A stretch of 32,113 nucleotides of DNA from an uncultured SAR86 cluster bacterium (GTDB lineage Bacteria; Pseudomonadota; Gammaproteobacteria; Magnimaribacterales; D2472). Below, in pieces: positions 8,144 to 16,488 of this stretch (position 1 is the first letter of the stretch; every line of letters starts with the position of its first letter). The DNA lies in the NCBI GenBank assembly GCA_902602595.1, contig CACKRJ010000012.1, positions 1 through 32,113 on the forward strand, in the 5' to 3' direction. A program made the position numbers and the translations under genes. The notes beneath the pieces were generated by a model. That model was not told where the DNA came from, did no database searches, and saw only the letters and a program-made list of their open reading frames with translations.

Positions 8144-9910
8144 ATGTCTGATCAAACAATCCTTGCAAGCACGTTAGTTGTTCTTATGTGCCTTCTTATT
8201 TGGGGTAAATGGCGCTATGATGCGGTGACTCTGATTTGCTTGGCCGCATTAGTTCTATTCGGGGTTGTTCCTGCTGAAAGTGCCTTTTCAGGATTTGGGC
8301 ACCCTGCTGTGATAACAGTTGCTTTGGTTCTCTTAATCAGTCGCGGTTTACAAGAAGCTGGCATGGTCAGTTTGGCTGGAAACTTAATTTCTCGTTTGAC
8401 CCTTAGCGAAAATCAATATCTTATTATCATAATGGTTGTTGCTGCATTCTTGTCTTCATTTATGAACAATATTGGAGCCATGGCTTTATTGCTACCGATT
8501 ACATTATCGTTGTGTCAAAAAATGGAATGGAATCCTTCAAAATTTCTTATGCCTTTAGCTTTTGCAAGTATTCTGGGCGGAATGAATACTGTAATAGGAA
8601 CTCCTCCAAATATTATTATTGCTCAATATAGGCAAGAATATACAGGTGTTGCATTTAATTTCTTTGACTATTCACTTGTTGGACTTGCAGTAAGCATCCT
8701 AGGTGTTTTATTTATTGCATTGATAGGTTTTAGGTTTGTGAAAATTCGTGAAAATACAAATGATGCAACTAGGCTCATAGATTTAAAAAACTATCTATTT
8801 GAGGTTACTGTAAAAGAAGAAAGTAAAGCCATAGGAATGAGACTGTCTGAAATTAAAAAAATTTCAGGTCCTGAAACTGAGGTACTTGGATTGGTAAATG
8901 AAAATGGAGGTGTTTCAAGGGTATCGATGAGCAAAAAAATCCAACCCGGACAAATCCTTGTCATTAAAACATCGCCGGACGATATTTCTACTATTCAAGA
9001 AGCTCTTGGTTTTGAGATTGCAGATGATCTTGTGACTGTAAAAGAATCTGATTTAGCAGAGATTGAGGTTATGGTTTCAGCAGGCTCTAGGTTAATCGGA
9101 AGAAAACATGAATTCCTTAAAAGGCTTGCATCAGATGATTTAGCATTACTTGGATTGTGGAGGCAAGGCGCAAGATTTAGAACTAGACTTGCTAGAGAAG
9201 CTTTTAAGGTTGGTGATGTCTTGCTTCTCGGCGTCAGGACGATTGACGATGAAGGGGTCAAAGAGAGAATTAAGCATTTAGGCTTAATGCCTCTTATGGA
9301 AAGAGATCTGCAGACTATCCCTAGTAGAAGTCGACTTATAAAAAGTTTAATTTTCTTCAGTCTTGCAATAGGGCTTACTGCATTCAATGTAATGGATATA
9401 GTGGTTGCATTTTTATTGTGCGTTATCGCTTTTATTTCTATCAAAGTTTTAAATGGAAACTTATATAGAAATATAGAATGGCCTGTAGTAGTTATGCTTG
9501 CAGCCATGATCCCTGTCGGCCAAGCGCTTGAAACATCTGGAATCTCTTTAAATATAGCTAACTTCATATTTGCTAGTACAGATGGCCTAGCTTTACCATG
9601 GTTGATTTTAATGGTTTTGGTTATCACAATGTTCGTTTCAGATATCGTAAATAACGCAGCCACTGCGGTTATCATGGCGCCTATTGCAGCTAATCTTGCT
9701 TTTCAGGTAGGCCAGCCAGTTGAGCCCTTTCTAATGGCAGTTGCAGTGGGAGCTAGCTGCGCCTTCCTATCTCCTATCGGGCATCAGTGCAATACCTTGG
9801 TCATGGCACCAGGAAATTATAAATTTGGAGATTATTGGCGTCTTGGGCTTCCGCTTGAATTTGTAATTGTGGCTATCTCAATTCCAATGATTTTATTTGT
9901 TTGGACTTGA
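8144..9910 (+). CDS. SLC13-family anion permease with two RCK_C (TrkA-C) domains
   Basis: 588 residues. The N-terminal membrane half (about 5-200) has the DASS/SLC13 repeat motif SSFMNNIGAMALLLPI and the loop GTPPNIIIAQY. Two soluble RCK_C-type domains follow at about 205-290 and 295-375. The C-terminal membrane half (about 395-588) repeats the motif as VSDIVNNAATAVIMAPIA and ends SPIGHQCNTLVMAPG. Family members move sulfate, di- or tricarboxylates or similar anions with Na+; the version with RCK_C domains is often annotated as a sulfate or undefined anion transporter. The substrate cannot be told from sequence. It is transcribed away from the ion-channel gene across 124 bp and its stop is 3 bases from the facing hydrolase stop. 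Confidence 0.87.
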   Translation: MSDQTILASTLVVLMCLLIWGKWRYDAVTLICLAALVLFGVVPAESAFSGFGHPAVITVALVLLISRGLQEAGMVSLAGNLISRLTLSENQYLIIIMVVAAFLSSFMNNIGAMALLLPITLSLCQKMEWNPSKFLMPLAFASILGGMNTVIGTPPNIIIAQYRQEYTGVAFNFFDYSLVGLAVSILGVLFIALIGFRFVKIRENTNDATRLIDLKNYLFEVTVKEESKAIGMRLSEIKKISGPETEVLGLVNENGGVSRVSMSKKIQPGQILVIKTSPDDISTIQEALGFEIADDLVTVKESDLAEIEVMVSAGSRLIGRKHEFLKRLASDDLALLGLWRQGARFRTRLAREAFKVGDVLLLGVRTIDDEGVKERIKHLGLMPLMERDLQTIPSRSRLIKSLIFFSLAIGLTAFNVMDIVVAFLLCVIAFISIKVLNGNLYRNIEWPVVVMLAAMIPVGQALETSGISLNIANFIFASTDGLALPWLILMVLVITMFVSDIVNNAATAVIMAPIAANLAFQVGQPVEPFLMAVAVGASCAFLSPIGHQCNTLVMAPGNYKFGDYWRLGLPLEFVIVAISIPMILFVWT

Positions 9911-9913
9911 TGC

Positions 9914-10642
9914 TTAAACAATCTTTGAAATTAATCTACTTAATTCCACAGGATCTTCAAAAAATGAGAAATGTCCAACTTCATCCATTGTATAAGTATG
10001 ACTGGGCACAACATCCGTAAAATGTTCTACAGCTTTCAAATCAACTAACTTATCTTTGCTACCTAGGATTATTGAAATGGGACTTTCTATGTTTTTTATA
10101 TTATTTAAATCAATCTCAAAGTTATTGCATGCATGTAAATCGTCTAGCATCACCAGATCATCTGCCTCAGAGAAAGCATTCCTCATACCAAGAAGTCTTC
10201 TGTAAAGACCATAGTTAATAATAAAGTTTGCAGCATCACCATTTCCTGCTTGAGCCTTAGCAAGTAAGACGTCGGCAACCCTTGTGGGATAGATGCTATT
10301 TACTAGAATAAGCTGTTTGACTGCAAGGTTATGATTCACCACCATATCTAAGGCAACTAATCCGCCCATGCTATGTCCACATAGAGATAAATCTTTAAAA
10401 TCATAGTTTGCCAAAGCATTCATTAAAAATTGACTATAAGATTCAATACTATTGCTTGAGGACCCCTTTGATTTGCCATGACCGGGAAGGTCAATGATCA
10501 AGGGCTTGTTATACTCAGAATCAGATAGTCGAATAGCTCTGACTAATCGATGATCCATGCCAGCGCCTGCAATAAAAAGAATAGATTTTTTTGCATCATC
10601 AATTGACTCAAAATTATGAAAATATGTATTTGTATTTATCAT
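9914..10642 (-). CDS. Alpha/beta-hydrolase-fold esterase or hydrolase
   Basis: 242 residues, the usual size for a single-domain alpha/beta hydrolase without a large lid. The nucleophile elbow GHSMGG gives Ser91. The acid is probably Asp197 (GSKDKL) and the base His224 (EVGHFSFFEDP). The oxyanion region is FIAGAGMDH near residue 25 and the strand DLPGHGKSKG is typical. No signal peptide, so cytoplasmic. Substrate is not predictable; relatives include lactone, ester and C-C bond hydrolases. It lies 61 bp downstream of tRNA-Val on the same strand and may be read from the tRNA promoter. A short hairpin (ATGCT/AGCAT, 10664-10677) in the gap is a weak terminator candidate. Confidence 0.82.
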   Translation of the reverse strand: MINTNTYFHNFESIDDAKKSILFIAGAGMDHRLVRAIRLSDSEYNKPLIIDLPGHGKSKGSSSNSIESYSQFLMNALANYDFKDLSLCGHSMGGLVALDMVVNHNLAVKQLILVNSIYPTRVADVLLAKAQAGNGDAANFIINYGLYRRLLGMRNAFSEADDLVMLDDLHACNNFEIDLNNIKNIESPISIILGSKDKLVDLKAVEHFTDVVPSHTYTMDEVGHFSFFEDPVELSRLISKIV

Positions 10643-10703
10643 AGACTAAATTTATTTTATTTAATGCTAATGAGCATGCAACATAAAGTTAAACTTCAAA
10701 AGT

Positions 10704-10782
10704 TGGTAGACCCGAATGGACTCGAACCATCGACCTTCGCAATGTCAATGCGACGCTCTAACCAAGACTGAGCTACGGGTCT
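10704..10782 (-). tRNA. tRNA-Val (anticodon GAC)
   Basis: 79 nt with encoded CCA. Acceptor stem AGACCCG pairs with CGGGTCT, then A73 and CCA. D-stem GCTC/GAGC encloses an 11-nt loop, slightly long. The anticodon stem TCGCA/TGCGA encloses loop TTGACAT, giving anticodon GAC (Val). The variable loop is 5 nt. T-arm GATGG-TTCGAGT-CCATT includes one G-U pair. All arms fold without mismatch. Confidence 0.95.
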
Positions 10783-10882
10783 AAAATCTCGAAATATTAT
10801 ACAGCTAGACAATTAATAAAATAAGTCTGCGGTTCATTAGCAAATGCAATTTTTTCTATTTTAAAAAATAGAGATATGGGTT

Positions 10883-11167
10883 TTATTGAGAATTGTATAT
10901 ATCAAAAAAATCTAATTTTAAGTTTAGAAAATTAGCATATTTTTTGAAATACTGAAGTGCAAAAATTCTAGCTGGAAAAATTGAATAATCTCCCTGCTCT
11001 ATACCCTTGATGTAATTTATATTTACAAATATTTCAGAGGCAACTTCAGATTCTGATAAAGCAAGTATTTGTCTTCGTTCTTTAAATAATTTTCCAATCT
11101 TGCATGTATGCGCTGATCTAAGGCTAGGTTGATTATTTGTTTGACTTACTGTTTGACTTAGTTGCAT
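10883..11167 (-). CDS. Short RodZ-type HTH (HTH_25-like) protein
   Basis: 94 residues. Residues about 22-90 match the N-terminal helix-turn-helix of RodZ (HTH_25): KIGKLFKERRQILALSESEVA then NINYIKGIEQGDYSIFPARI and YFKKYANFLNL. Full RodZ is about 300 residues, with a TM helix and a periplasmic domain. None of that is here; the gene ends right after the HTH, without a frameshift that I can see in the downstream 100 bp. It therefore looks like a free-standing cytosolic HTH protein rather than a cell-shape factor. A good promoter with an inverted repeat over its -35 precedes it, suggesting regulation by itself or another repressor. Gene function unknown. Confidence 0.72.
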   Translation of the reverse strand: MQLSQTVSQTNNQPSLRSAHTCKIGKLFKERRQILALSESEVASEIFVNINYIKGIEQGDYSIFPARIFALQYFKKYANFLNLKLDFFDIYNSQ

Positions 11168-11202
11168 TTCTTCATATTTTTATTATTAAGAACGAACCTA
11201 TT

Positions 11203-11230
11203 AGTATACATATAAATGATAAATTGTCAT
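11203..11230 (-). promoter_or_regulatory. Sigma-70-type promoter of the HTH_25-like gene
   Basis: On the minus strand, ATGACA (11230-11225) is followed after 16 bp by TATACT (11208-11203), close to the TTGACA/TATAAT consensus. The start would be near 11196, leaving a leader of about 29 nt to the ATG at 11167. The -35 box is part of the inverted repeat at 11214-11232. Confidence 0.55.
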
Positions 11231-11232
11231 TT
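11214..11232 (-). promoter_or_regulatory. 19-bp inverted repeat, second copy, overlapping the -35 region
   Basis: Read on the minus strand it is AAATGACAATTTATCATTT, with one mismatched pair outside the centre. It matches the element at 2212-2230 at 17 of 19 positions in the same orientation relative to the downstream gene. It ends 46 bp before the ATG (49 bp at the other site). Binding there would block the -35 box, so a repressor site is likely (inference). Confidence 0.5.
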
Positions 11233-11282
11233 CGAAAATCAAAAAAATCTATGTTTTTATTTAAATTAAAAATGCTTATAAT

Positions 11283-12686
11283 TTAGTCTATTGATATGGA
11301 TCTTTGAGTTAAAAACTCTTTAGTATCCTCAAGAATGCCTTGAGTTTCTGGAGAATTATCTTTATCCAATAGTTTATCGAGTTCAGTCATCACCTTGCTC
11401 ATTGAGCCCCAGGGACCTTCCTCATTTAAACGTTGGGTAATGAGTAGTTGATATCGGCTCATCATATCCTCTGGAGCTGCTTGTGGATAAAACTGACAGA
11501 TTAATCTTTCAGCAAATAACCTATGACGATCATCAGCAATGTTGCGACAAATTTTTATTCTCTCTTCTGCAGAATCTATCCGATGAAAGTCTGCCATGAG
11601 ATCTTTATCTTCTTTTGATGGAAAGCCACCAGCATAAATCATTTGCTCGATATGATCGTATTCATTGTTCCAATTATTGATTTTGTCTGCCATGGCTTGG
11701 CTGACCAATAATTGAAAATCTATGTTTTCTCTAACCTGCTTCGCCCTATTCTCCAAGACTGCAAAATCTATATCAAAGGCATTTTTGTCCTCAATCATTG
11801 AGCTAGGGCATATAGGTATTGTTTTATTAATCCCATATTTTTTAAAAGGGCCTGATTTTCCAGGTTTTTGAACCATGGAATAAATTTCTTGTGTATCAAG
11901 ATCAAAAACTTCTTCAGGTTCAAAACTTAAATCAAAAAACATTAAGTCGTTGGGTGCTTTGCTGCCACAAGGAACAACAGGATACCTAAAAACTTCTCGT
12001 CTAAAGACTTCCCCTAGACCTAAAAAGCCTTGCTTTTGGACAGCTTCTTGAACGCCTGCTTTAGAAGAAATGCTGAGAAAGAAATCTAACAACTCTGGCT
12101 TTTTACCATTGATAATTTTTAGCAAAGAGATCATCAATTTACAATCAGCGATTGCATCATGAGCATCACCGATTTCAATACCATTAGCTTCAGCTAAGTC
12201 TGCCTGCTTTAAACTAATTGCAGGCCCGCCATCATAAAGAGGAATATTTAGTATATCGGGAGAGAACGCAGCAACATTATTCATCATCAATAAAATATCT
12301 AGTCGGCTATTCCCATTGGTATTTGTAAGATATGACTCGAATAAATTCCAATAAAATTGTCGTCTTACCAACTCCTCATCGTAGGCCATGCCATTAAATG
12401 TAATAAAGACTCCAGGCTCATCAATTGTCCATTGGCGCCATTGACGATTAAGATCTCGCATCATTTCATAATGAGACACATTGGAATGAAAAAGATGAGT
12501 TTTCTTATTTGTAACCATTGCCATTGGGTGAGGAATTGACCATGGCAGCGGAGCGCAGCCTAGATCTTGCTCATCTTGAATGTCTAAATTGCGATTTGCT
12601 TGAATAGATCCACATTGGAGTATTTGAGCAAAATCTTTAATTAAACCAGTTGTTTCTGTGTCATAAAAAATTAAGTTGTTGCTCAA
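11283..12686 (-). CDS. sbcB: Exodeoxyribonuclease I
   Basis: 467 residues (E. coli 475). DEDDh exonuclease residues are all present: Asp9 and Glu11 (FYDTETTG), Asp103 (FNGMAYDEELVRRQF), His176 and Asp181 (HDAIADC). The C-terminal SH3-like and helical domains of ExoI follow (LLVSQAMADKI, then RLICQFYPQAAPED). The enzyme degrades single-stranded DNA 3' to 5' in recombination and mismatch repair. The start is a TTG at 12686, 5 bases after the acyl-CoA dehydrogenase stop. No ATG lies close enough to keep the DTETTG strand, and the ribosome-binding site is weak, so translational coupling to the upstream gene is likely. Confidence 0.95.
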   Translation of the reverse strand: MSNNLIFYDTETTGLIKDFAQILQCGSIQANRNLDIQDEQDLGCAPLPWSIPHPMAMVTNKKTHLFHSNVSHYEMMRDLNRQWRQWTIDEPGVFITFNGMAYDEELVRRQFYWNLFESYLTNTNGNSRLDILLMMNNVAAFSPDILNIPLYDGGPAISLKQADLAEANGIEIGDAHDAIADCKLMISLLKIINGKKPELLDFFLSISSKAGVQEAVQKQGFLGLGEVFRREVFRYPVVPCGSKAPNDLMFFDLSFEPEEVFDLDTQEIYSMVQKPGKSGPFKKYGINKTIPICPSSMIEDKNAFDIDFAVLENRAKQVRENIDFQLLVSQAMADKINNWNNEYDHIEQMIYAGGFPSKEDKDLMADFHRIDSAEERIKICRNIADDRHRLFAERLICQFYPQAAPEDMMSRYQLLITQRLNEEGPWGSMSKVMTELDKLLDKDNSPETQGILEDTKEFLTQRSISID

Positions 12687-12691
12687 CTTTA

Positions 12692-13948
12692 TTAAGATCT
12701 GCTGACATTGGATGACTCTACTTTTGATTTATCATATTCAGAGTACTTTCCAAGCTCATATCTTGCAACTGATCTTCTATGCACCTCATCTGGTCCATCA
12801 GCAAGACGCAAAGTTCTCATTCCAGCGTACATTCTTGCCAGTGGAAAAACTTGAGATACTCCAGCACCGCCATGCATCTGGATGGCTCGATCAATTACAT
12901 CGCAAACGATATTAGGAACAATTACTTTTATTTGAGCAATCTCGCTTGCAGCAACTTTATTGCCTACAGTATCCATCATATGAGCTGCTTGTAACGTTAA
13001 GAGTCTTGCCATGTTAAGTTCAATTCTTGAATTGGCAATAATATCCATATTACCTCCTAGTTGAGATAAAGGTTTACCAAAAGCAACTCTGCTTTGAGAT
13101 CTTTCACACATCATTTGCAAGGCTCGTTCGCCCAAGCCAACAGCTCTCATACAATGATGAATTCTACCTGGCCCAAGACGACCCTGAGCAATTTCAAAAC
13201 CTCTCCCCTCGCCAAGAATCATATTGCTTTTAGGAACTCTTACATTTGTAAATTTGAGGTGGGCGTGTCCATGCGGAGCATCATCCCAACCAAAGACTTC
13301 CATCATTTTTCTTACCTCAATACCTTCTGAATCCATTGGCACAAGGATTTGAGAATGTCTTTTGTGCCTTGGAGAATCAGGGTCTTGATCGGTCACACAC
13401 ATAAAGACAATAATTTTGCAACGAGGGTCACCAGCGCCTGAAGTCCACCATTTTTCGCCATTAATAACATATTCATCGCCTTCAAGAACTGCAGTGGCGG
13501 CCATGTTAGTTGCGTCTGAAGAAGCGACGCCAGGCTCTGTCATTCCAAATGCAGATCTAATTTCTCCAGCTAAAAGAGGTTTTAACCAAGTTTCTTTTTG
13601 TTCTTCAGAACCATATCTCTCGAGAACTTCCATGTTGCCAGTATCAGGAGCGGAACAATTAAAAACCTCAGATGCGATTCCAACTGCACCCATTTTTTCT
13701 GCTAAGTGAGAGTACTCAAAATTACTTAATCCGGTTCCGAACTCTCCCTCATAACCAGGCAAGAAAAAATTCCAAAGGCCTTCAGCTTTTGCCTTGGCTT
13801 TCATCTCTTCCATTATTGGAGGCACGCACCATCGACCACCCTCTTCTACTTGTTGGGCATAAGTAGCCTCATTGGGTCTAATTTCAGCATCTATGAATTT
13901 TTGCACTCTATCTAGAAAAGTCTGAACCTCTGGCCTTAAATCTCTCAT
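12692..13948 (-). CDS. Acyl-CoA dehydrogenase (ACAD10/11-like)
   Basis: 418 residues. Three ACAD domains are visible: an N-terminal helical domain (about 5-125), a beta domain (about 130-240) with [16 protein letters not shown] and [10 protein letters not shown], and a C-terminal helical domain (about 245-400) with [22 protein letters not shown] and [12 protein letters not shown]. The Glu of GPDEVH is at the position of the catalytic base in the ACAD11-type branch. FAD enzyme making the alpha-beta double bond of an acyl-CoA; chain length unknown. AGAGG stands 6-7 bases before the ATG. It diverges from a LysR gene, the usual arrangement for a regulated target, and reads into sbcB. Confidence 0.9.
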   Translation of the reverse strand: MRDLRPEVQTFLDRVQKFIDAEIRPNEATYAQQVEEGGRWCVPPIMEEMKAKAKAEGLWNFFLPGYEGEFGTGLSNFEYSHLAEKMGAVGIASEVFNCSAPDTGNMEVLERYGSEEQKETWLKPLLAGEIRSAFGMTEPGVASSDATNMAATAVLEGDEYVINGEKWWTSGAGDPRCKIIVFMCVTDQDPDSPRHKRHSQILVPMDSEGIEVRKMMEVFGWDDAPHGHAHLKFTNVRVPKSNMILGEGRGFEIAQGRLGPGRIHHCMRAVGLGERALQMMCERSQSRVAFGKPLSQLGGNMDIIANSRIELNMARLLTLQAAHMMDTVGNKVAASEIAQIKVIVPNIVCDVIDRAIQMHGGAGVSQVFPLARMYAGMRTLRLADGPDEVHRRSVARYELGKYSEYDKSKVESSNVSRS

Positions 13949-13970
13949 TGTTTTCCTCTTATTAACGGAT

Positions 13971-14010
13971 GTTATTTATAATATAAGTATTGTGAATGTT
14001 ATAAAATAAC
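13971..14010. promoter_or_regulatory. Inverted repeat between divergent acyl-CoA dehydrogenase and LysR genes
   Basis: Arms GTTATTTATAA (13971-13981) and TTATAAAATAAC (13999-14010) are inverted with one extra base and a 17-bp spacer. They sit 23-62 bp before the dehydrogenase ATG (13948) and 76-115 bp before the LysR ATG (14086). They flank a TATTAT-like -10 for the dehydrogenase. This is a plausible LysR binding site, unproven. Confidence 0.4.
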
Positions 14011-14085
14011 TTTATTATTAGTATTCAAATCAATAACACCAATGATAACTGCAAGCATCATGCAAAGCTATAGGGTAATACAAAA

Positions 14086-14991
14086 ATGAAAATAAGTTCT
14101 TTTGATTTAAATCTATTTGTCATAATGAACTCGATTTATACTGAAGGCAGTCTTACCAAAGCAGCAGAAGTTGTTGGCATCACTCAGCCAGCTGTTTCCA
14201 ATGCTCTTTCTAGATTAAGAGAAAAATTTGACGATGAGCTCTTCGTTAGGACTGGTTCTGGCATGGTACCAACTCAAAAAACAGAAAATATTATTAAAGA
14301 TATACAAAATGCTCTTCAACTAATGCAAAAGAGTGTAAATGAACCTGATGAGTTTAATCCAGCAACCAGTCAAAAAACTTTTAGAATTTCTCTGGGTGAT
14401 ATCAATGAAGGTCGCATCCTTGCCATCCTAATTGGCAAAATGGAAAAGCAAGCTCCAAATATTAAGCTAGAGAGCTACTATTCTGCCAGAGACCAGGTCC
14501 CTCATGCTTTGGCAACAAACGAATTAAGTTTTGCTGTGGACCCCTTTATCCCTAATTCTAAAGATACAAATTCTATGAAAGTTTTTACCGATCAATTTGT
14601 TGTAGCACACCGAGCAAATCACCCTGTATCTAAAATCTCAGAAATGACTTTGGATGAGATGCTAAAGCTTAAATATATAAATATTTCGAATAGAAAAAGA
14701 GGCGCATCTGTTGTTGAGATGGAGATGCAAAAAATGCAATTGCAACCAGAAATTGCGCTTCGATCGCAACATTATCAAGTGACTCCGGAGATAGTGAGGT
14801 CGACAGACCTATGCTTACTCTGCTCAGAGACCTTCGCAAAAAAGCATGGTCTAAGCTATCTTGAAATACCTATACATGTCCCTCCTCTTGAACAATATTT
14901 AATTTGGCACAAAAGCGATGATAATGATGGGTCTCATATTTGGATGAGAAATCTCATACGTGAATCTTTTGAGGAAGTTAGCTCGATTTAG
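14086..14991 (+). CDS. LysR-family transcriptional regulator
   Basis: 301 residues, the family norm. The winged HTH at about 5-65 carries SLTKAAEVVGITQPAVSNAL and LSRLREKFDDELFVRTG. The opening FDLNLF places it in the DLNLL subgroup with NodD, NahR and LinR. Effector domain about 92-300. Divergent orientation to the acyl-CoA dehydrogenase suggests that this gene is the target and that an acyl-CoA or aromatic-type ligand may be the inducer (inference). Its last 14 bases overlap the end of the facing methyltransferase gene. Confidence 0.93.
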   Translation: MKISSFDLNLFVIMNSIYTEGSLTKAAEVVGITQPAVSNALSRLREKFDDELFVRTGSGMVPTQKTENIIKDIQNALQLMQKSVNEPDEFNPATSQKTFRISLGDINEGRILAILIGKMEKQAPNIKLESYYSARDQVPHALATNELSFAVDPFIPNSKDTNSMKVFTDQFVVAHRANHPVSKISEMTLDEMLKLKYINISNRKRGASVVEMEMQKMQLQPEIALRSQHYQVTPEIVRSTDLCLLCSETFAKKHGLSYLEIPIHVPPLEQYLIWHKSDDNDGSHIWMRNLIRESFEEVSSI

Positions 14992-15604
14992 CTTTTGGCG
15001 CTTCTCCATAATACAAATATGAGGCTATCTTTGGCCCTTTAATATATTTCTTTTTTAATTCTTTAAATTCAAAGCCACCAGAAAGAATCAGTTCCTCAAT
15101 GTTTCTATTTAAATTACAGCCACCAGAAATTTTTTTCCAAACCGGTGTAATTCGATGTTGCCATTTTTGGATCTTAGGTTCTGGGGCTAAGCCATGCTCC
15201 ATAAAAAATAATGAACCGCTTGGCTTTAGGAGTCTATAAGCTTCAGTTAGAGCTTCCATAGGCTTAGGTATAGTGCAAAGGCTATATCCAATCACAGCAC
15301 TATCAAATGAAGATGACTCAAGATCAATTGACTCAGCACTAGTCTCTATAAAAGAAATTTTGGAATTAAGATCTTTAGCTCTAGATTTAGCAATAGCCAA
15401 GGAGCTTACGGCAGGATCTACCCCAATTACCTCAGTCACCTTATCAAAATTATAAAAATCAAAATTTAAGCCTGATCCAATCCCAATTTCTAGAACTCTC
15501 CCGTGGACTCTAGGAATAATTTGAGCTCTCTTTTTTTGAAAGCCCTCCATACCACAACAACAATCAAGTAATTTTGGTAAAAAATATTTTTCATACAAGC
15601 TCAT
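14978..15604 (-). CDS. Class I SAM-dependent methyltransferase (METTL7/TMT1-like)
   Basis: 208 residues. SAM motif I is EIGIGSGLN (about 39-47), motif II GVDPA, then FDSAVIGYSLCTIPKP and the post-motif RLLKPSGSLFFMEHG. The C-terminal segment with SGGCNLNR matches the GCNLTR signature of METTL7/TMT1 thiol methyltransferases and bacterial relatives. An N-terminal CCCG cluster (residues 15-18) is present. No TM anchor is obvious, unlike animal METTL7. Two bases separate it from the SDR gene upstream, so they form one operon. Substrate unknown: small thiols or quinone-type molecules are both possible. Confidence 0.8.
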   Translation of the reverse strand: MSLYEKYFLPKLLDCCCGMEGFQKKRAQIIPRVHGRVLEIGIGSGLNFDFYNFDKVTEVIGVDPAVSSLAIAKSRAKDLNSKISFIETSAESIDLESSSFDSAVIGYSLCTIPKPMEALTEAYRLLKPSGSLFFMEHGLAPEPKIQKWQHRITPVWKKISGGCNLNRNIEELILSGGFEFKELKKKYIKGPKIASYLYYGEAPKAKSS

Positions 15605-15606
15605 GA

Positions 15607-16404
15607 TTAACTTAAATCATGTCCTGCAGTACCTACCAAACCGCCATCGGAGGGAATAGTAGCCCCAACGGTGTATGCGCCAGCTCTTGAGCACAAGAAT
15701 ATTGCTAACCCAGCTATGTCCTCAGGAGAGCCAATTCTTTTTCGAGGATTCCTTGATTCTATATATGAATAATCATGATTGACAGCAGCCCCCAACATCA
15801 TGGATTCATATGGGCCAGGCGCAATCGCATTAACCAAAATATTATCTCCAACAAGTCTTTTAGCTAAAATCCTTGTTAAGTGATGAACCGCAGCCTTAGA
15901 GGTTCCATATGCATAGGCTTCTATTACGGGAACATTCATACCATCGACCGACCCAATATTTACCACTCTAGATGGATCTTCCAATGATGAATTTGCACTG
16001 AGCATTGGAGTAAGCTTTTGAGTTAGATAAAAGATACTTTTTACATTTAAATCCATGACCTTGTCCCATCCCTTTTCTGAATATTCTGCATAAGGCTCTC
16101 CCCATGAAGCGCCTGCATTATTAATTAGAAAATCAATATGCTCCTCTTTTGATTGAATAAATTCAACAAAGTTATTCATTCCATCCATGGTGCTCAAGTC
16201 ACAGGGTACAGGAATACAATCTCCCTTATACATCTCAGATAATTCTTTGGCTTTTTCAATTAAAGCAGCCTCTTTTCTAGCTGTAATATAGACCTTGACA
16301 CCATTAGCTAAAAAGCCTGCAGCTATCATCTCACCTATTCCTCTAGAACCACCTGTAACAATTGCTACTTTTCCCGAAACATTAAACAGATCTTCAATTT
16401 TCAT
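15607..16404 (-). CDS. Short-chain dehydrogenase/reductase (RhlG-like)
   Basis: 265 residues, classical SDR. Cofactor motif TGGSRGIG at 17-24, NNAG at 95-98, catalytic Ser152 and Tyr166-xxx-Lys170 (YGTSK). Arg43 after the second strand (TARKEA) favours NADPH. The segment YAYGTSKAAVHHLTRILAK followed by NAIAPGPYESMM closely resembles RhlG-type NADPH ketoacyl reductases, though the true substrate cannot be fixed from sequence. It is the first gene of a two-gene operon with the methyltransferase. Confidence 0.87.
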   Translation of the reverse strand: MKIEDLFNVSGKVAIVTGGSRGIGEMIAAGFLANGVKVYITARKEAALIEKAKELSEMYKGDCIPVPCDLSTMDGMNNFVEFIQSKEEHIDFLINNAGASWGEPYAEYSEKGWDKVMDLNVKSIFYLTQKLTPMLSANSSLEDPSRVVNIGSVDGMNVPVIEAYAYGTSKAAVHHLTRILAKRLVGDNILVNAIAPGPYESMMLGAAVNHDYSYIESRNPRKRIGSPEDIAGLAIFLCSRAGAYTVGATIPSDGGLVGTAGHDLS

Positions 16405-16488
16405 ACTTATCCTTTACACAATTTAGTAAATACTTATGTTCTCTTGAAATCATTATGAATTCAATAGCATTACCTTTAGAATAATGCC

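Noticed and set aside
8995-9675. 226-codon open frame on the minus strand inside the SLC13 gene
   Set aside because: It is antisense to clear SLC13 and RCK_C motifs and has no recognisable domain or ribosome-binding site.
13094-13866. Open frames on the plus strand inside the acyl-CoA dehydrogenase gene
   Set aside because: They are antisense shadows of a well-conserved enzyme.
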